64,000 nt of DNA from Phocaeicola oris (GTDB taxonomy: Bacteria; Bacteroidota; Bacteroidia; Bacteroidales; Bacteroidaceae), in contig NZ_JAJLQX010000013.1 of the NCBI RefSeq assembly GCF_021295095.1, forward strand, positions 30,068 to 94,067, in the 5' to 3' direction. Each line of letters begins with the position of its first letter. Position 1 is the first letter of the stretch. Below the pieces are notes generated by a model that made no database searches, was not told the origin of the DNA, and saw nothing but the letters and a program-made list of their open reading frames with translations. A program made the translations under genes and the position numbers. Of this stretch, positions 17,124 to 26,817 are shown in pieces.

Positions 17124-18821
17124 CTATAATCTTTTCTTATTATCCCTCTTTTGCTTATGTTCTAAGCGTTCCATATCACGCTCGCGAATCTCCACACGAC
17201 GAATCTTTCCGCTGATTGTCTTGGGCAATTCATCGACAAATTCTATAACACGGGGATACTTGTATGGGGCTGTTATATTCTTAACATGATCCTGAAGTGC
17301 CTCTATCAGTTCAGGCCCCTCTTTTCCTTTATACTCCTTAGAAAGAACAATAGTTGCTTTTACCACCATACCACGGATTTCATCCGGAACACCTGTAATA
17401 GCACATTCTACAACGGCAGGATGGCTCATCAATGCACTCTCTACTTCAAATGGGCCAATGCGATAACCAGAACTTTTTATAACATCATCAGCACGGCCAA
17501 CAAACCAATAATAGCCATCCTGATCACGCCAAGCAACATCACCTGTATAATAAATATTATCATGCCAAACTTCCCTCGTACGCTTCGAATCGCAATAATA
17601 TTCCTTGAACAAACCTAATGGTTTCCCTCTATCTGTTCGAATAACAATCTCTCCTTTCTCTCCATCTTCAGCCCTACGGCCATCCGGCATCAATAAATCT
17701 ATATCATACTGTGGATTTGGTTTTCCCATGCTACCCGGTTTCGGAGTCATCCATGGGAAATTTCCTAAAGTCAGAGTAGTCTCAGTCTGTCCAAAACCTT
17801 CCATCAACTTAATGCCTGTCAATTTAAGAAATGTATTATAAACCGGATAATTCAATGCTTCGCCCGCTGTTGTACAATATTCCAAAGACGAAAGGTCGTA
17901 CTTACTCAAGTCCTCCCTTATAAGAAAGCGATAGATGGTAGGAGGGGCACACAACGAAGTAACGTGATATGTATGAATTTTCATCAATATATCATGCGGA
18001 GTAAATTTCTGATGGTCGTAAACAAAAATATTACAGCCAATTATCATCTGACCATACAACTTTCCCCACACAGCCTTACCCCAACCCGTATCCGCTATAG
18101 TAAGATGCAAACTGTCAGGCTTCAAATTATGCCAGAAATAAGCAGTAACAATATGTCCCAAGGGATAGGTAAAATCATGAGCAACCATCTTCGGTCCACC
18201 GCTTGTTCCAGATGTAAAATACATCAACATAATATCATCATTCGTATTATGACGCTCAGGACGCACAAAAGGAACGGCCTCCTTTATACCTTTTTGAAAA
18301 TCATCAAACCCCTCCGGAACTAATGGCCCAATGCTAATTAAATGCTCCACTGTCGGAGATTCCGGCAAAGCATCCTTTACATGAGATATAATAGGATCAT
18401 CACCTACTACCATAATAGCCTTTACACCGGCTGCATTATTTCGATAAACAACATCATTCTTTGTCAAAAGAAAAGTCGCCGGAATAGCCACAGCTCCTAA
18501 CTTATGCAAAGCAACCATTGCGAACCAAAACTCATAGCGACGTTTCAGAATAATCATTACCTTATCACCAAATCCTATTCCAAGACTCTGAAGATAAGAT
18601 GCAGTCATATCCGTATACCTTTTCAAATCGGAAAATGTAAACTGAATATGTTCTCCTTGATCATTCGTCCACAACAATGCTTTCCTATCGGGTTCTTCCT
18701 TCGCCCATTGATCAACTACGTCATATCCGAAGTTAAAGTTCTCAGGCACCTTTATCTTCAAATGCTCATTGAAATCCTCTTGCGAAGTAAAAGAGACTTG
18801 TTCCAAAAATCTTTCTACCAT
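17124..18821 (-). CDS. AMP-forming acyl-CoA synthetase
   Basis: 565 residues, ANL superfamily. Visible motifs: MLMYFTSGTSGGPKMVAHDF (P-loop-like A3), TTAGEALNYPVYNTF and MEGFGQTETTL (A5), YYTGDVAWRDQDGYYWFVGRADDVIKSSGYRIGPFEVE (A7-A8, hinge) and LPKTISGKIRR with the catalytic lysine (A10). Closest in form to acetyl/medium-chain acyl-CoA synthetases (ACSM type). It activates a carboxylic acid with ATP and CoA. It follows the XRE-cupin gene by 3 nt, so that regulator very probably controls it. Chain length cannot be read here. Confidence 0.9.
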   Translation of the reverse strand: MVERFLEQVSFTSQEDFNEHLKIKVPENFNFGYDVVDQWAKEEPDRKALLWTNDQGEHIQFTFSDLKRYTDMTASYLQSLGIGFGDKVMIILKRRYEFWFAMVALHKLGAVAIPATFLLTKNDVVYRNNAAGVKAIMVVGDDPIISHVKDALPESPTVEHLISIGPLVPEGFDDFQKGIKEAVPFVRPERHNTNDDIMLMYFTSGTSGGPKMVAHDFTYPLGHIVTAYFWHNLKPDSLHLTIADTGWGKAVWGKLYGQMIIGCNIFVYDHQKFTPHDILMKIHTYHVTSLCAPPTIYRFLIREDLSKYDLSSLEYCTTAGEALNYPVYNTFLKLTGIKLMEGFGQTETTLTLGNFPWMTPKPGSMGKPNPQYDIDLLMPDGRRAEDGEKGEIVIRTDRGKPLGLFKEYYCDSKRTREVWHDNIYYTGDVAWRDQDGYYWFVGRADDVIKSSGYRIGPFEVESALMSHPAVVECAITGVPDEIRGMVVKATIVLSKEYKGKEGPELIEALQDHVKNITAPYKYPRVIEFVDELPKTISGKIRRVEIRERDMERLEHKQKRDNKKRL

Positions 18822-18824
18822 ACC

Positions 18825-19376
18825 TTAAATAATAATTGCCAGGAATTTTAAAGTTTTTCTATCCAAAGCCAACATGCCATGAGGTAGATTCGAATCAAAA
18901 TATACGCTGTCACCAGAATTCAGCGTTAATTTCTTACCATTGATATCAAGCAACATTCTACCCTCTATTACCATATTGAACTCCTGACCTTCATGCCTAT
19001 TAAAATAGATATCCTGATTGTCTTTTGGCTCAACGGTTACTATAAACGGATCCATCTTCCTTCCCTGAAATCCGGCAGCCAATGACTGATACTTATATGC
19101 CTTAGTTCGCTCAACAGATATTCCTGCACCCTGACGGGTGATATAATAAGTGTTCATTCGAGGTTCCTCACCAAACATCAGAACATCAAGAGGAATATTA
19201 TATTGCCGCGCAATGGCTTGCAAAACACTGACAGAAATATCACTATCCCCACTTTCCATTTTTAGGTATTGGTTGACTGGAAGATCACAAACTTTAGCAA
19301 CTTCTTCCGGATCCAATTCTAAAACATCGCGTAAACCTTTCAAGCGTTCGGCAATCTGTTTAATCTGGTCATCCAT
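18825..19376 (-). CDS. XRE-family regulator with cupin sensor domain
   Basis: 183 residues. Helix-turn-helix of the Cro/CI type at about 8-62 (IAERLKGLRDVL...VAKVCDLPVNQYLKMESG). A small beta-barrel cupin_2 domain at about 105-183 has HEGQEFNMVIEGRMLLDINGKK and DSVYFDSNLPHGMLAL. Such proteins bind a small ligand in the cupin and act as repressors or activators. It heads a two-gene operon with the acyl-CoA synthetase. A perfect -7 box (TATCTTTG on the minus strand, 19400-19407) lies about 24 nt upstream. The ligand may be the substrate or product of the synthetase (inference). Confidence 0.9.
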   Translation of the reverse strand: MDDQIKQIAERLKGLRDVLELDPEEVAKVCDLPVNQYLKMESGDSDISVSVLQAIARQYNIPLDVLMFGEEPRMNTYYITRQGAGISVERTKAYKYQSLAAGFQGRKMDPFIVTVEPKDNQDIYFNRHEGQEFNMVIEGRMLLDINGKKLTLNSGDSVYFDSNLPHGMLALDRKTLKFLAIII

Positions 19377-19777
19377 ATTCTTTTAGACATTTTATTTTAC
19401 AAAGATAATGGAATTCAGTATTACATAATAACAATTAAAATTATTTTTCAAGAGAAATGAATGATTTATCTGATTATAGGATCCTTTCTTATGAATTCCG
19501 ACTACTATTTCCAAATCTTCCCACGCAATATAGCTTTGAAAACGTGACTTTCTTCTAAAAACTTCTTAATCTTGTTTTTTCCTGTCAAGAATCCGAGCAA
19601 CAACATTTAAATAAATGAGCATCTCTTCAGAAAATCATACGGGTAAGGAAGTACCAGCCCCAAATATTAATCAAGCAAAAGTTTTACCTAACAGCAAAAT
19701 AATATGCTACATGATACCATAAAATAAGCTGCATTATAAGAAACAGATGGTGAAATAACTTGTCTACCTACTTATCT
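19377..19777. other. 400-bp intergenic stretch without recognised gene
   Basis: Apart from the XRE promoter at 19400-19407, I see no conserved ORF, RNA gene, hairpin terminator or repeat here. It is AT-rich and may hold decayed sequence. Confidence 0.6.
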
Positions 19778-19993
19778 TTACTGTTGAACGATATAGAAAA
19801 AGATACCACTTGCGGCGATTAATATCACTCCCATCAGCGCGTATACAAAACGTGCTTTCTGTCTACCGAAACGGGAAACAATATAATGCGCGTTATTAGC
19901 ATCAAAGAACCAGTCCCAGTTAAATAAGGCAGCTAAAATGGCGAGTAGTCCGACAGCTGCAAATATTCCTTGGAGCAAGTAATGCATTCTCAT
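19778..19993 (-). CDS. Small two-helix membrane protein, Imm17-like
   Basis: 71 residues: helix 1 at about 5-25, a polar segment with NWDWFFDANNAHYIVSRFGRQKARFVYA, and helix 2 at about 50-69. The WFF, GR..AR..Y pattern between two helices resembles the immunity-protein-17 family. No toxin gene is near, so in this place it is more likely a general membrane protein than an active immunity factor. The start overlaps the tsaE stop by one base, so it is the last gene of the aroA-to-tsaE run. Confidence 0.55.
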   Translation of the reverse strand: MRMHYLLQGIFAAVGLLAILAALFNWDWFFDANNAHYIVSRFGRQKARFVYALMGVILIAASGIFFYIVQQ

Positions 19994-20418
19994 TAGGCTT
20001 GTATTTCCATCTTAACCAATCGGCTTCCGTCTTCTTGTTCAGATATATCTACACGAACGGCATCTCCCGGCAATAAATCTTCTATTAGTTCTGGCCATTC
20101 TATGAAACAAAGAGCACCACTGTAAAAATAATCCTCATACCCCATGTCATATACCTCTTCTACTTTTTTAATACGGTAGAAATCGAAGTGATAGATCAAT
20201 TCAGCTGTTGCATCTGAACGGTACTCGTTGACAATAGCGAAAGTAGGAGAGTTAATGACATCAGTAACACCAAGTTCCTCGCAAATGGCTTTAATAAATG
20301 TTGTTTTACCGGCTCCCATCTTGCCGTAGAAAGCAAAAACTGTATTGTCACCCATGGATTTGATGAACTGCTTGGCAGCGTCATGGATAATATCCAATGA
20401 TTTAATTTGAATTTCCAT
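19993..20418 (-). CDS. tsaE: tRNA N6-threonylcarbamoyladenosine biosynthesis ATPase TsaE
   Basis: 141 residues. Walker [10 protein letters not shown] (32-40), switch-like [10 protein letters not shown] and Walker B-like ALCFIEWPE segments are all present. TsaE is the ATPase of the TsaBDE complex that makes t6A37 in tRNAs reading ANN codons. Length is normal. It lies between a metal-transport permease gene (10-bp gap) and the small membrane protein, in a reverse-strand run. Confidence 0.94.
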   Translation of the reverse strand: MEIQIKSLDIIHDAAKQFIKSMGDNTVFAFYGKMGAGKTTFIKAICEELGVTDVINSPTFAIVNEYRSDATAELIYHFDFYRIKKVEEVYDMGYEDYFYSGALCFIEWPELIEDLLPGDAVRVDISEQEDGSRLVKMEIQA

Positions 20419-20428
20419 ATAATAATGT

Positions 20429-21253
20429 TTATTTCGCTTTGTTGCAAATATAAATGCTTTTCACCATTTTACAAAGCACATAGATTAAAATGGAAAAAAA
20501 GATGATAGTCGCTCCCGAAGGAACTTTCAGATAGTAGGAAATGAACAGACCGCATATACAGTTGATAAGTCCGATGATGATGGAGAGTCCTATAATTGTC
20601 TTAAAGCGATGTGTGAATAAGTTGGATGTAATTTGAGGGATGGTCAGCATGGAGATGGCCAGTACAATTCCGACCATTCGAAGGCAGGCAACAATGGTCA
20701 GCGCAATAAATAACATCAGCAGATATTCGAAAGCAACAACCGGTAGATGCTGAGAAAGAGCAAATTGGCGATCGAAAGCGATAGTAATAATTGGGTGAAG
20801 GAATAATCCGAAGAATATAATAAGTATAATGGATAGAATGGCAAGCATGATGATATCACCTGTCGTGATTGTCAGAATGTTTCCAAAAAGATAAGTAGAC
20901 AAGTCGGGAGTAAATCCCGGAGCCAGATAACTAAATATAATTCCTACCGCCATTCCGAATGCCCAGAAAATGGCAATGGCAGAATCTTCTCGCAAATCTT
21001 GTCGTTTGCTTAGCCACTCAACTCCAAAAGCAGAAAGGATAGAGAAAAGAGCTGCCCCAAGTATAGGAGAAATGCCTGAGTAGAGTCCAATTCCGATTCC
21101 TCCGAAAGAAGCATGAGTGATACCTCCACTGATAAATACCAATCGTCTCGTCACAATGTAGGTGCCGATGATTCCACATGCAATACTTGCTAAAAGACAA
21201 CCAATTAACGCATGTTGAAAGAATGTATAATGCAATAGTTCCAGCAGATTCAT
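20429..21253 (-). CDS. Metal-ion ABC transporter permease (ZnuB/MntB-like)
   Basis: 274 residues with about eight hydrophobic helices, ABC-3 family. [16 protein letters not shown] near residue 40 and [35 protein letters not shown] are family signatures. It forms the membrane channel for Zn2+ or Mn2+/Fe2+ import. No ATPase or binding-protein gene lies beside it, so partners must be elsewhere. The start overlaps the stop of the 150-residue membrane protein (ATGA). Metal specificity is not visible. Confidence 0.88.
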   Translation of the reverse strand: MNLLELLHYTFFQHALIGCLLASIACGIIGTYIVTRRLVFISGGITHASFGGIGIGLYSGISPILGAALFSILSAFGVEWLSKRQDLREDSAIAIFWAFGMAVGIIFSYLAPGFTPDLSTYLFGNILTITTGDIIMLAILSIILIIFFGLFLHPIITIAFDRQFALSQHLPVVAFEYLLMLFIALTIVACLRMVGIVLAISMLTIPQITSNLFTHRFKTIIGLSIIIGLINCICGLFISYYLKVPSGATIIFFSILIYVLCKMVKSIYICNKAK

Positions 21254-21702
21254 TTCCTTACTTGATCGCTTAACAATATGTAAAGTTCATCTTTAATTTG
21301 ATCGGGGACATTTATACCCCGTAGTTCCAAACTACGGTTCCATCCCGGAACATCACTATCTAAACAAGTCTCAAGAATATCCCGAAACTCTTGCGCTTCC
21401 TCTTCCGTGTAATCATCTGAAGGACGTCCCTTATAACGGTCTAATTCCTCATCTTCATAATATTCTATTTCAATCTTTGCTTTTTGAAGTACACAGTCCA
21501 GCTCACAACCTTCTGTTCCCTGAATATGATTGCATGCTTCGCATTCTTCACTTTTTATGACAATATCCGGTTCTTTATCTAATTCTCCGGATGCAATCTT
21601 TTTATTAATTTGTCTATTATGAATATGACCGGCAACCATGGCTATGATGCCTGCAGCTATCAAGAGTAATATCAGTGCAATCATCTTATTAATCCTCCTC
21701 AA
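21250..21702 (-). CDS. Membrane-anchored Cys-containing protein of unknown function
   Basis: 150 residues: one N-terminal helix (about 7-25), then a soluble acidic part. A cluster of four cysteines (EECEACNHIQGTEGCELDC, about 52-70) could bind a metal or form disulphides. The remainder is helical (YTEEEAQEFRDILETCL, PDQIKDELYILLSDQ). I do not recognise the family. It lies 1 bp after aroA and overlaps the metal permease gene, so it may serve that transporter (inference from position). A start at Met7 is also possible. Confidence 0.6.
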   Translation of the reverse strand: MRRINKMIALILLLIAAGIIAMVAGHIHNRQINKKIASGELDKEPDIVIKSEECEACNHIQGTEGCELDCVLQKAKIEIEYYEDEELDRYKGRPSDDYTEEEAQEFRDILETCLDSDVPGWNRSLELRGINVPDQIKDELYILLSDQVRK

Positions 21703-21703
21703 T

Positions 21704-22942
21704 TTATTCGTTTTCTTCGATATTAAATCCTGCTTGTTTCAAATCCTCCCAATAATGTGGATAAGATTTTGATATTACTTCAGGATTATTAATTTGGACA
21801 TCTTTCATAATCAAACCGGCAGGAGCAAATGCCATAGCCATGCGATGATCTTCGTATGTGTTTATTGGAGTCTCAGATGGTTTTATATGGTCACCTTTCC
21901 AAGTAATGACTGATTCTAAATCCTGCACCGCAGATATACCTAATTTTTTTAGCTCGGTAACCAGTGCAGTCAGGCGGTCGGTTTCTTTTATCTTTAAACT
22001 TTGCAGTCCATTGAAATTGAACGGAATATCCATCATCGCGCAAGTCACTGCGAAAGTCTGAGCTAAATCGGGTTGATTGATAAAATTGTATTCAAAGCGC
22101 AGAGGTTTAGTTCCTCCTTTTTTGATAATTACTTCGTCATCAGAAAATTCTGTTTGTACTCCCAGTTGATTGAATATCCAAGCTACTTCGCTATCTCCCT
22201 GACTGCTATTTTTGAACAATCCTTTAAGTTTAATTTCACTGTCGGCTGAACGAGAGAGCGCAATCATTTCGTACCAGTAGGAAGCTGCGCTCCAGTCACT
22301 TTCTATCGTAAATGGAATATCTTTGTATGGTTGCGGTTTGACTGTGAGTAGCGTTTCACCTACCCAATCTGCTTTCCCCCCAAATTGGTTCATCAAATCA
22401 AGTGTCAAATTGATATAAGGTTTGGAGACGATATCACCAAGAAGTTTAATATTCAGTCCCTCTTTCAAATACGGACCAATCATCAGTAAGGCGGAGATAT
22501 ATTGTGAGCTTACATTCCCTGGTAATTCAATCGCACGATTCCATTCATTTCCGTTTCTTCCGGTAATGCGTAAAGGGGGAAAACCTTCCTCACCATTGTA
22601 TTCAATATTTGCTCCTAATGCACGCAAGGTATCAACTAAAACTTTTATCGGACGATGCTTCATTCTTTCCGTTCCTGTAATGATATGTGTTCCAGGAACA
22701 AGAGATAAATAGGCTGTGAGGAATCGCATAGCTGTCCCACTCGCATGAACGTCAATTATTTCGGGCATATCTCTTAGTGCACGAATCATTACTTTCGTAT
22801 CATCACAATCAGACAGATTGGATAGTACGTTCGACCCCTTGCTTAGAGCGTGAATAATCAACGCTCTGTTGCTGATGCTCTTTGATGCCGGGAGTTTTAT
22901 GGATGTACTGATAAGAGCCGGACCAGTAAGTTTATAAACCAT
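21704..22942 (-). CDS. aroA: 3-phosphoshikimate 1-carboxyvinyltransferase (EPSP synthase)
   Basis: 412 residues, the usual length for the Bacteroidetes form. Signatures: LPASKSISNRALI near residue 18, SGTAMRFLTAYLS (shikimate pathway LFLGNAGTAMRPL counterpart), LPGNVSSQYISALLM, and KIKETDRLTALVTELKKLG near the C-terminus. It transfers enolpyruvate from PEP to shikimate-3-phosphate in aromatic amino acid synthesis. It is the first gene of the reverse run with the unknown membrane protein, metal permease and tsaE. TACCTTTA, a -7-like box, lies about 30 nt upstream. Confidence 0.95.
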   Translation of the reverse strand: MVYKLTGPALISTSIKLPASKSISNRALIIHALSKGSNVLSNLSDCDDTKVMIRALRDMPEIIDVHASGTAMRFLTAYLSLVPGTHIITGTERMKHRPIKVLVDTLRALGANIEYNGEEGFPPLRITGRNGNEWNRAIELPGNVSSQYISALLMIGPYLKEGLNIKLLGDIVSKPYINLTLDLMNQFGGKADWVGETLLTVKPQPYKDIPFTIESDWSAASYWYEMIALSRSADSEIKLKGLFKNSSQGDSEVAWIFNQLGVQTEFSDDEVIIKKGGTKPLRFEYNFINQPDLAQTFAVTCAMMDIPFNFNGLQSLKIKETDRLTALVTELKKLGISAVQDLESVITWKGDHIKPSETPINTYEDHRMAMAFAPAGLIMKDVQINNPEVISKSYPHYWEDLKQAGFNIEENE

Positions 22943-23001
22943 ATAACTTTTAATTGGAGCGTAAAGGTACTATATTTTTATGAATTGGACAAAAGAAAAG
23001 A

Positions 23002-24099
23002 TTAATACTCCTTATCTTCAAATTTAAATGAGAGTTGAAGATCCTTCTTTGGCATCTCTTCATCCCATTCTTCTTTAGGATTTGATATGGTTAAACCTAT
23101 CAGACGAATGGGATGATTGGCGTAGTCCACCTGCTTTATAAGTTTTTTTGAGAGGGGAAGAATCTGTGCTTTAGTTTGTAACTCTTCTTGCTGAGTAATA
23201 CTTCGGGTAATTTGTTCAAAGTCGTGGAATTTTATTTTTAACGTGAGCGTATAACCTTTGAACTCATGACTTTTCAAGCGCTCTTCCAGCTCTATCACTA
23301 TATGATATAACTCTATGATAACTGCTGAAGTGTGTGTAATATCTTTTTCCAGTGTCCGTTCTACGCCGATGGATTTGCGGATGTGTATGGTTTCTACTTG
23401 TCGGTCATCTATTCCATGAGCAAAATCATAATAAGTTAATCCCGCTTTACCAAACTCTACAGCTAATAAAGACTTGGAGCATTTTTGCAAATCCTTTCCA
23501 ATATGGATACCCATCAGGTGCATCTTCTCAGCAGTCTTCGGACCTATTCCCCAGAACCGTTCAATACGTAACTTACTGATAAAATCCAACGCTTGCGAAG
23601 GATGGATAGTACATAGTCCGTCCGGCTTTCGGAAATCGGAAGCAATCTTCGCTAAGAACTTATTATATGACACGCCGGCGGAAGCATGCAAATGAAGTTC
23701 GTTCCAGATGGCAGCTTTGATTTCTTTGGCAATATTAACAGCCAATGGTATCTGTTTTTTATTTTGTGTTACATCCAGAAAGGCTTCATCAATAGATATA
23801 GGCTCTATAACATCAGTATAACGCTTGAATATCTCATGTACTTGCATAGACACCTCTTTATATACTTCCATTCGGGGAGGTACAAAAATAATTTGTGGAC
23901 ACATTTTCCTCGCTCTGAGTGAAGGTATGGCCGAATGAACGCCAAACTTTCTTGCTTCGTAGCTGGCTGTAGTAACTATACCGCGTTCTTCTTCTAAACC
24001 TACGGCTATCGGCTTACCTTTAAGCTCAGGGTTGTCACGCTGTTCTACAGAAGCATAAAAAGCGTCCATGTCTATATGTATAATCTTTCGATATTCCAT
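23002..24099 (-). CDS. dinB: DNA polymerase IV (Y family)
   Basis: 365 residues from the ATG at 24099 (MEYRKIIHIDMDAFYASVE). The longer upstream Met is rejected because a perfect -7 box (TATTTTTG on the minus strand, 24108-24115) lies inside it. Catalytic carboxylates sit in IDMDAFYASVE and SIDEAFLDVT. HhH thumb (FWGIGPKTAEKMHLMGI) and little-finger domains follow. The C-terminus LQLSFKFED is close to a beta-clamp-binding motif. It copies past DNA lesions without proofreading. No LexA-type operator was recognised. Confidence 0.94.
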   Translation of the reverse strand: MEYRKIIHIDMDAFYASVEQRDNPELKGKPIAVGLEEERGIVTTASYEARKFGVHSAIPSLRARKMCPQIIFVPPRMEVYKEVSMQVHEIFKRYTDVIEPISIDEAFLDVTQNKKQIPLAVNIAKEIKAAIWNELHLHASAGVSYNKFLAKIASDFRKPDGLCTIHPSQALDFISKLRIERFWGIGPKTAEKMHLMGIHIGKDLQKCSKSLLAVEFGKAGLTYYDFAHGIDDRQVETIHIRKSIGVERTLEKDITHTSAVIIELYHIVIELEERLKSHEFKGYTLTLKIKFHDFEQITRSITQQEELQTKAQILPLSKKLIKQVDYANHPIRLIGLTISNPKEEWDEEMPKKDLQLSFKFEDKEY

Positions 24100-24192
24100 C
24101 TTTTTAACAAAAATATAAAAAAGGTTCTTTCTTTCCAATTTTAGAAGAATTTCTCTAATTTTGTGTATTAATTTTTTCGAGAAAGATTTCCA

Positions 24193-24948
24193 ATGAGTGA
24201 AAAAGATATATTACGCCGTACGGAATTGCTATTGGGCGAGAAGATGATGGAGAAGGTTGCCGGTACCAGAGTGATTATTTTTGGTGTCGGAGGTGTGGGA
24301 AGCTGGTGTGCCGACAGTTTGATACGTTCCGGTGTAGCCCATTTGACTATTGTAGATTCCGATAGTGTTTGTGTCACTAATATTAACAGGCAGATGATGG
24401 CTACAACAAAAACGGTGGGACAGGTGAAAGTGAACGCGCTCCGCGATCGTTTACTCGATATTAATCCTGCTGCCGATGTGTTGGCTATCCAGAAAATCTA
24501 TACAGAAGAAACAATGGATGAGTTTAATTTGGATGGTTATGATTATGTTATTGATGCCATTGACAGCTTGAAAGATAAAGCCTTGCTTATTATGAATGCC
24601 ACGAAGAGTAAGGCGAAGCTATTTGCTTCGATGGGCGCGGCATTGAAAATGGATCCTACTCGTATTCATGTGACGGAGTTTTGGAAAGTACAGGGCGACC
24701 CGTTGGCCGCTGCTTTGCGCAGAAAGTTCAAGCATAATAAAATGTTCCCGAGAAAGAAGTTCCAGTGTGTATATAGCGATGAATTGATGAAGAATCATGG
24801 AGTTGACAAAAGTCGCGAAACTGATACTTGTCTGCTTCCGAAAGCGCAGATTAACGGATCTGTAGTTCATATCACGGCTGTCTTTGGTTTTATGCTGGCA
24901 GGATTAGTTATGAATGATATCTGGAACAAGTATAAGAAAAATATTTAA
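24193..24948 (+). CDS. tcdA: tRNA threonylcarbamoyladenosine dehydratase
   Basis: 251 residues, ThiF/MoeB/E1-like. The nucleotide-binding GVGGVGSWCADSLIRSG (31-47), DSDSVCVTNINRQ and DYVIDAIDSLKDK segments are typical. It cyclises t6A to ct6A in tRNA using ATP. The usual C-terminal region with hydrophobic VHITAVFGFMLAGLVMND is present. A perfect -7 box TAATTTTG lies at 24156-24163, about 30 nt before the ATG. The MINPP gene follows after 13 bp, perhaps by chance. Confidence 0.92.
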   Translation: MSEKDILRRTELLLGEKMMEKVAGTRVIIFGVGGVGSWCADSLIRSGVAHLTIVDSDSVCVTNINRQMMATTKTVGQVKVNALRDRLLDINPAADVLAIQKIYTEETMDEFNLDGYDYVIDAIDSLKDKALLIMNATKSKAKLFASMGAALKMDPTRIHVTEFWKVQGDPLAAALRRKFKHNKMFPRKKFQCVYSDELMKNHGVDKSRETDTCLLPKAQINGSVVHITAVFGFMLAGLVMNDIWNKYKKNI

Positions 24949-24961
24949 TATTATATATATC

Positions 24962-26248
24962 ATGAAGAAAACCTTATTTTTTGTACTGAGCTTAATGATG
25001 ACTTTTACCATACAAGCTCAGAAAGCGTTTGAGGATATAAAGGCCGATCGCCCTTTGTCTGCCAACAATTATCATGCTTATCCTACTCCGACAACTAAGT
25101 TGACTGATGCTCCTGCCGGTTACGAACCATTCTATATCAGTTCATATAATCGACATGGCTCTCGTTATCTTATTGATCCGAACGATTATCTGTTTCCAAA
25201 AAAGACGCTTTCTTTGGCCGACTCTCTTGGTATGTTAACAGAGAAAGGAAAGGAAGTGAAAGATGTTGTATTGAAAATGAGCATGATGGCTGAGAACCGT
25301 TTGGGAGAACTTACTCCTTTGGGTGCTCGTCAACATCGTGGTATAGCTGAACGTATGTACCATAACTTCCCGCAAGTTTTCGAAGGAAATGCTTCGGTCG
25401 ATGCCCGTTCAACCATTATTATTCGTTGTATTCTATCTATGTCGAATGAAATTCTTGCACTCCGTTCCTTGAATCCAAATTTAAAGGTGTCTATGGATGG
25501 AAGTGAAGCTGATATGTTCTATCTGAATCATAGTGGAAAAGCATTTGCCCCGATATACAAAGATAAAGAAATCAATAAAATACGTGAAGAATTTACAAAT
25601 AAACATACTCATCCGGAACGCTTGATGAAGGAACTCTTCAAAGATGACAACTATGTGAAAAACAATGTTAACTCAAAGCGTTTGTTCCAACTCTTGTTCG
25701 ATATTGCATGCAACATGCAGAGTCATGATACGGATATGGAACTTTACTCTTTATTCACCGATCAGGAATGCTATGATTTGTGGCGTTGTCATAATGTCAG
25801 CTGGTTTCTTAGCAACGGGAATTCAGCTTTAACCGATGGTTGGATGCCTTATCGTGAGGCTGAACTGCTTCGTGATGTACTTGATAAGGCCGATAAGTTC
25901 ATGGCAACCGATAAACATGGGGCCGACCTCCGTTTTGGACATGAGTCTTGTCTGCTTCCGTTTGTCTGTCTTCTGGAGTTGGATGACTATGGCAAAGAAT
26001 ATAATGATATGGACGCACTCGATCAGTATTGGCGTTCGTACGAGATTTTCCCAATGGCATGCAATGTTCAGTTCATTTTTTATCGTAAGACGGGCAGTGA
26101 TGATGTTTTGGTTAAGTGTTTATTGAACGAACATGAGGTTCGTTTACCGGTTAGTACCAATCAAGCTCCGTATTATCATTGGACCGATGTAGAAAAGTAC
26201 TATCGCGCAAAGTTGGTCAAATACGATCATAGCCCGTACTGTAAGTAA
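24962..26248 (+). CDS. Multiple inositol polyphosphate phosphatase-like histidine acid phosphatase (phytase)
   Basis: 428 residues from the ATG at 24962, with a signal peptide ending IQAQ (about residue 20). The catalytic RHGSRY is at 64-69, and FGHES near residue 325 is the proton-donor block (MINPP-type HxE instead of HD). YEPFYIS just before RHG is typical of the B. thetaiotaomicron enzyme, which degrades phytate and is exported in vesicles. It should act in the periplasm or vesicles on phytate or other phosphomonoesters. Array C begins about 70 bp downstream, and no terminator was recognised. Confidence 0.9.
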   Translation: MKKTLFFVLSLMMTFTIQAQKAFEDIKADRPLSANNYHAYPTPTTKLTDAPAGYEPFYISSYNRHGSRYLIDPNDYLFPKKTLSLADSLGMLTEKGKEVKDVVLKMSMMAENRLGELTPLGARQHRGIAERMYHNFPQVFEGNASVDARSTIIIRCILSMSNEILALRSLNPNLKVSMDGSEADMFYLNHSGKAFAPIYKDKEINKIREEFTNKHTHPERLMKELFKDDNYVKNNVNSKRLFQLLFDIACNMQSHDTDMELYSLFTDQECYDLWRCHNVSWFLSNGNSALTDGWMPYREAELLRDVLDKADKFMATDKHGADLRFGHESCLLPFVCLLELDDYGKEYNDMDALDQYWRSYEIFPMACNVQFIFYRKTGSDDVLVKCLLNEHEVRLPVSTNQAPYYHWTDVEKYYRAKLVKYDHSPYCK

Positions 26249-26277
26249 ACAACTTAATTTATATTTGTCATTTGACT

Positions 26278-26480
26278 ATCTGATACGTATAAAGATGGGA
26301 AATGATGTTGATAAAACGATCGTTTCACATTAGTGAGACGATTGTTTCACATTAGTGAGACGATTGTTTCACATTAGTGAGACGACTGTTTCACATTAGT
26401 GAGACGACTGTTTCACATCAGTGAGACGATCGGTTCATCAGTATGACATGACAGCATGTTCACCATAACATTAAAAACTG
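26278..26480 (+). repeat. Decayed element copy C with homogeneous 22-bp GTTTCAC array
   Basis: The array runs 26318-26450: five units of the form CGATTGTTTCACATTAGTGAGA and a sixth diverged one (CGATCGGTTCATCAGTATGACA), all 22 bp. Each holds a GTTTCAC-ATTA-GTGAGAC dyad (one G-T mismatch). Units 1-4 differ at only one or two bases, so the expansion is recent or homogenised. The left flank (GATACGTATAAAGATGGGAAATGATG, 26282-26307) copies the first-unit region of A, B and E. The right flank ATTAAAAACTGATCAAAATAAAG weakly recalls the tail. Terminal inverted repeats were not found. Confidence 0.88.
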
Positions 26481-26736
26481 ATCAAAATAAAGAATATAAA
26501 TTACTTTTTGCTTTAAGTTTATGGAAGAAGACTACAATGTAAATTATTAAAGAAGTTATTTCTGCCTGACAATAATATTTCTTCTGTGTAAAAAATGTCA
26601 TTAAAATTTGTACAATATGAAAATTATTTTTTATATTCGAATTTTGAAAATTGTAGGACATATATGTTAACCTATTTGTTGTATAAATTAGTAATCAGCT
26701 GACACGATAGAATCGTTTAACATTAATTATGCATGT

Positions 26737-26771
26737 TTTGCTACATGAGCGTCTAATATGTTATAAATTTG
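26737..26771 (+). promoter_or_regulatory. Promoter of the pruA-hypD run
   Basis: TTTG (26737-26740), 23 nt, TAAATTTG (26764-26771), about 46 nt before the pruA ATG. The preceding 250 bp are very AT-rich and hold no ORF; they probably include regulator sites that I cannot assign. Confidence 0.7.
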
Positions 26772-26817
26772 GACACTTGAAAAATAAAGATGAAAATTTA
26801 TCTAAAATTGAAATAAT

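Noticed and set aside
19377-19777. Riboswitch or small RNA between xre and the Imm17-like gene
   Set aside because: No recognisable conserved fold, promoter pair or terminator beyond the xre promoter.
26318-26450. CRISPR-like tandem repeats (also the other 22-bp arrays and the 41-bp array)
   Set aside because: Units follow each other with no spacers, the period is 22 or 41 bp throughout, and no cas gene is present.
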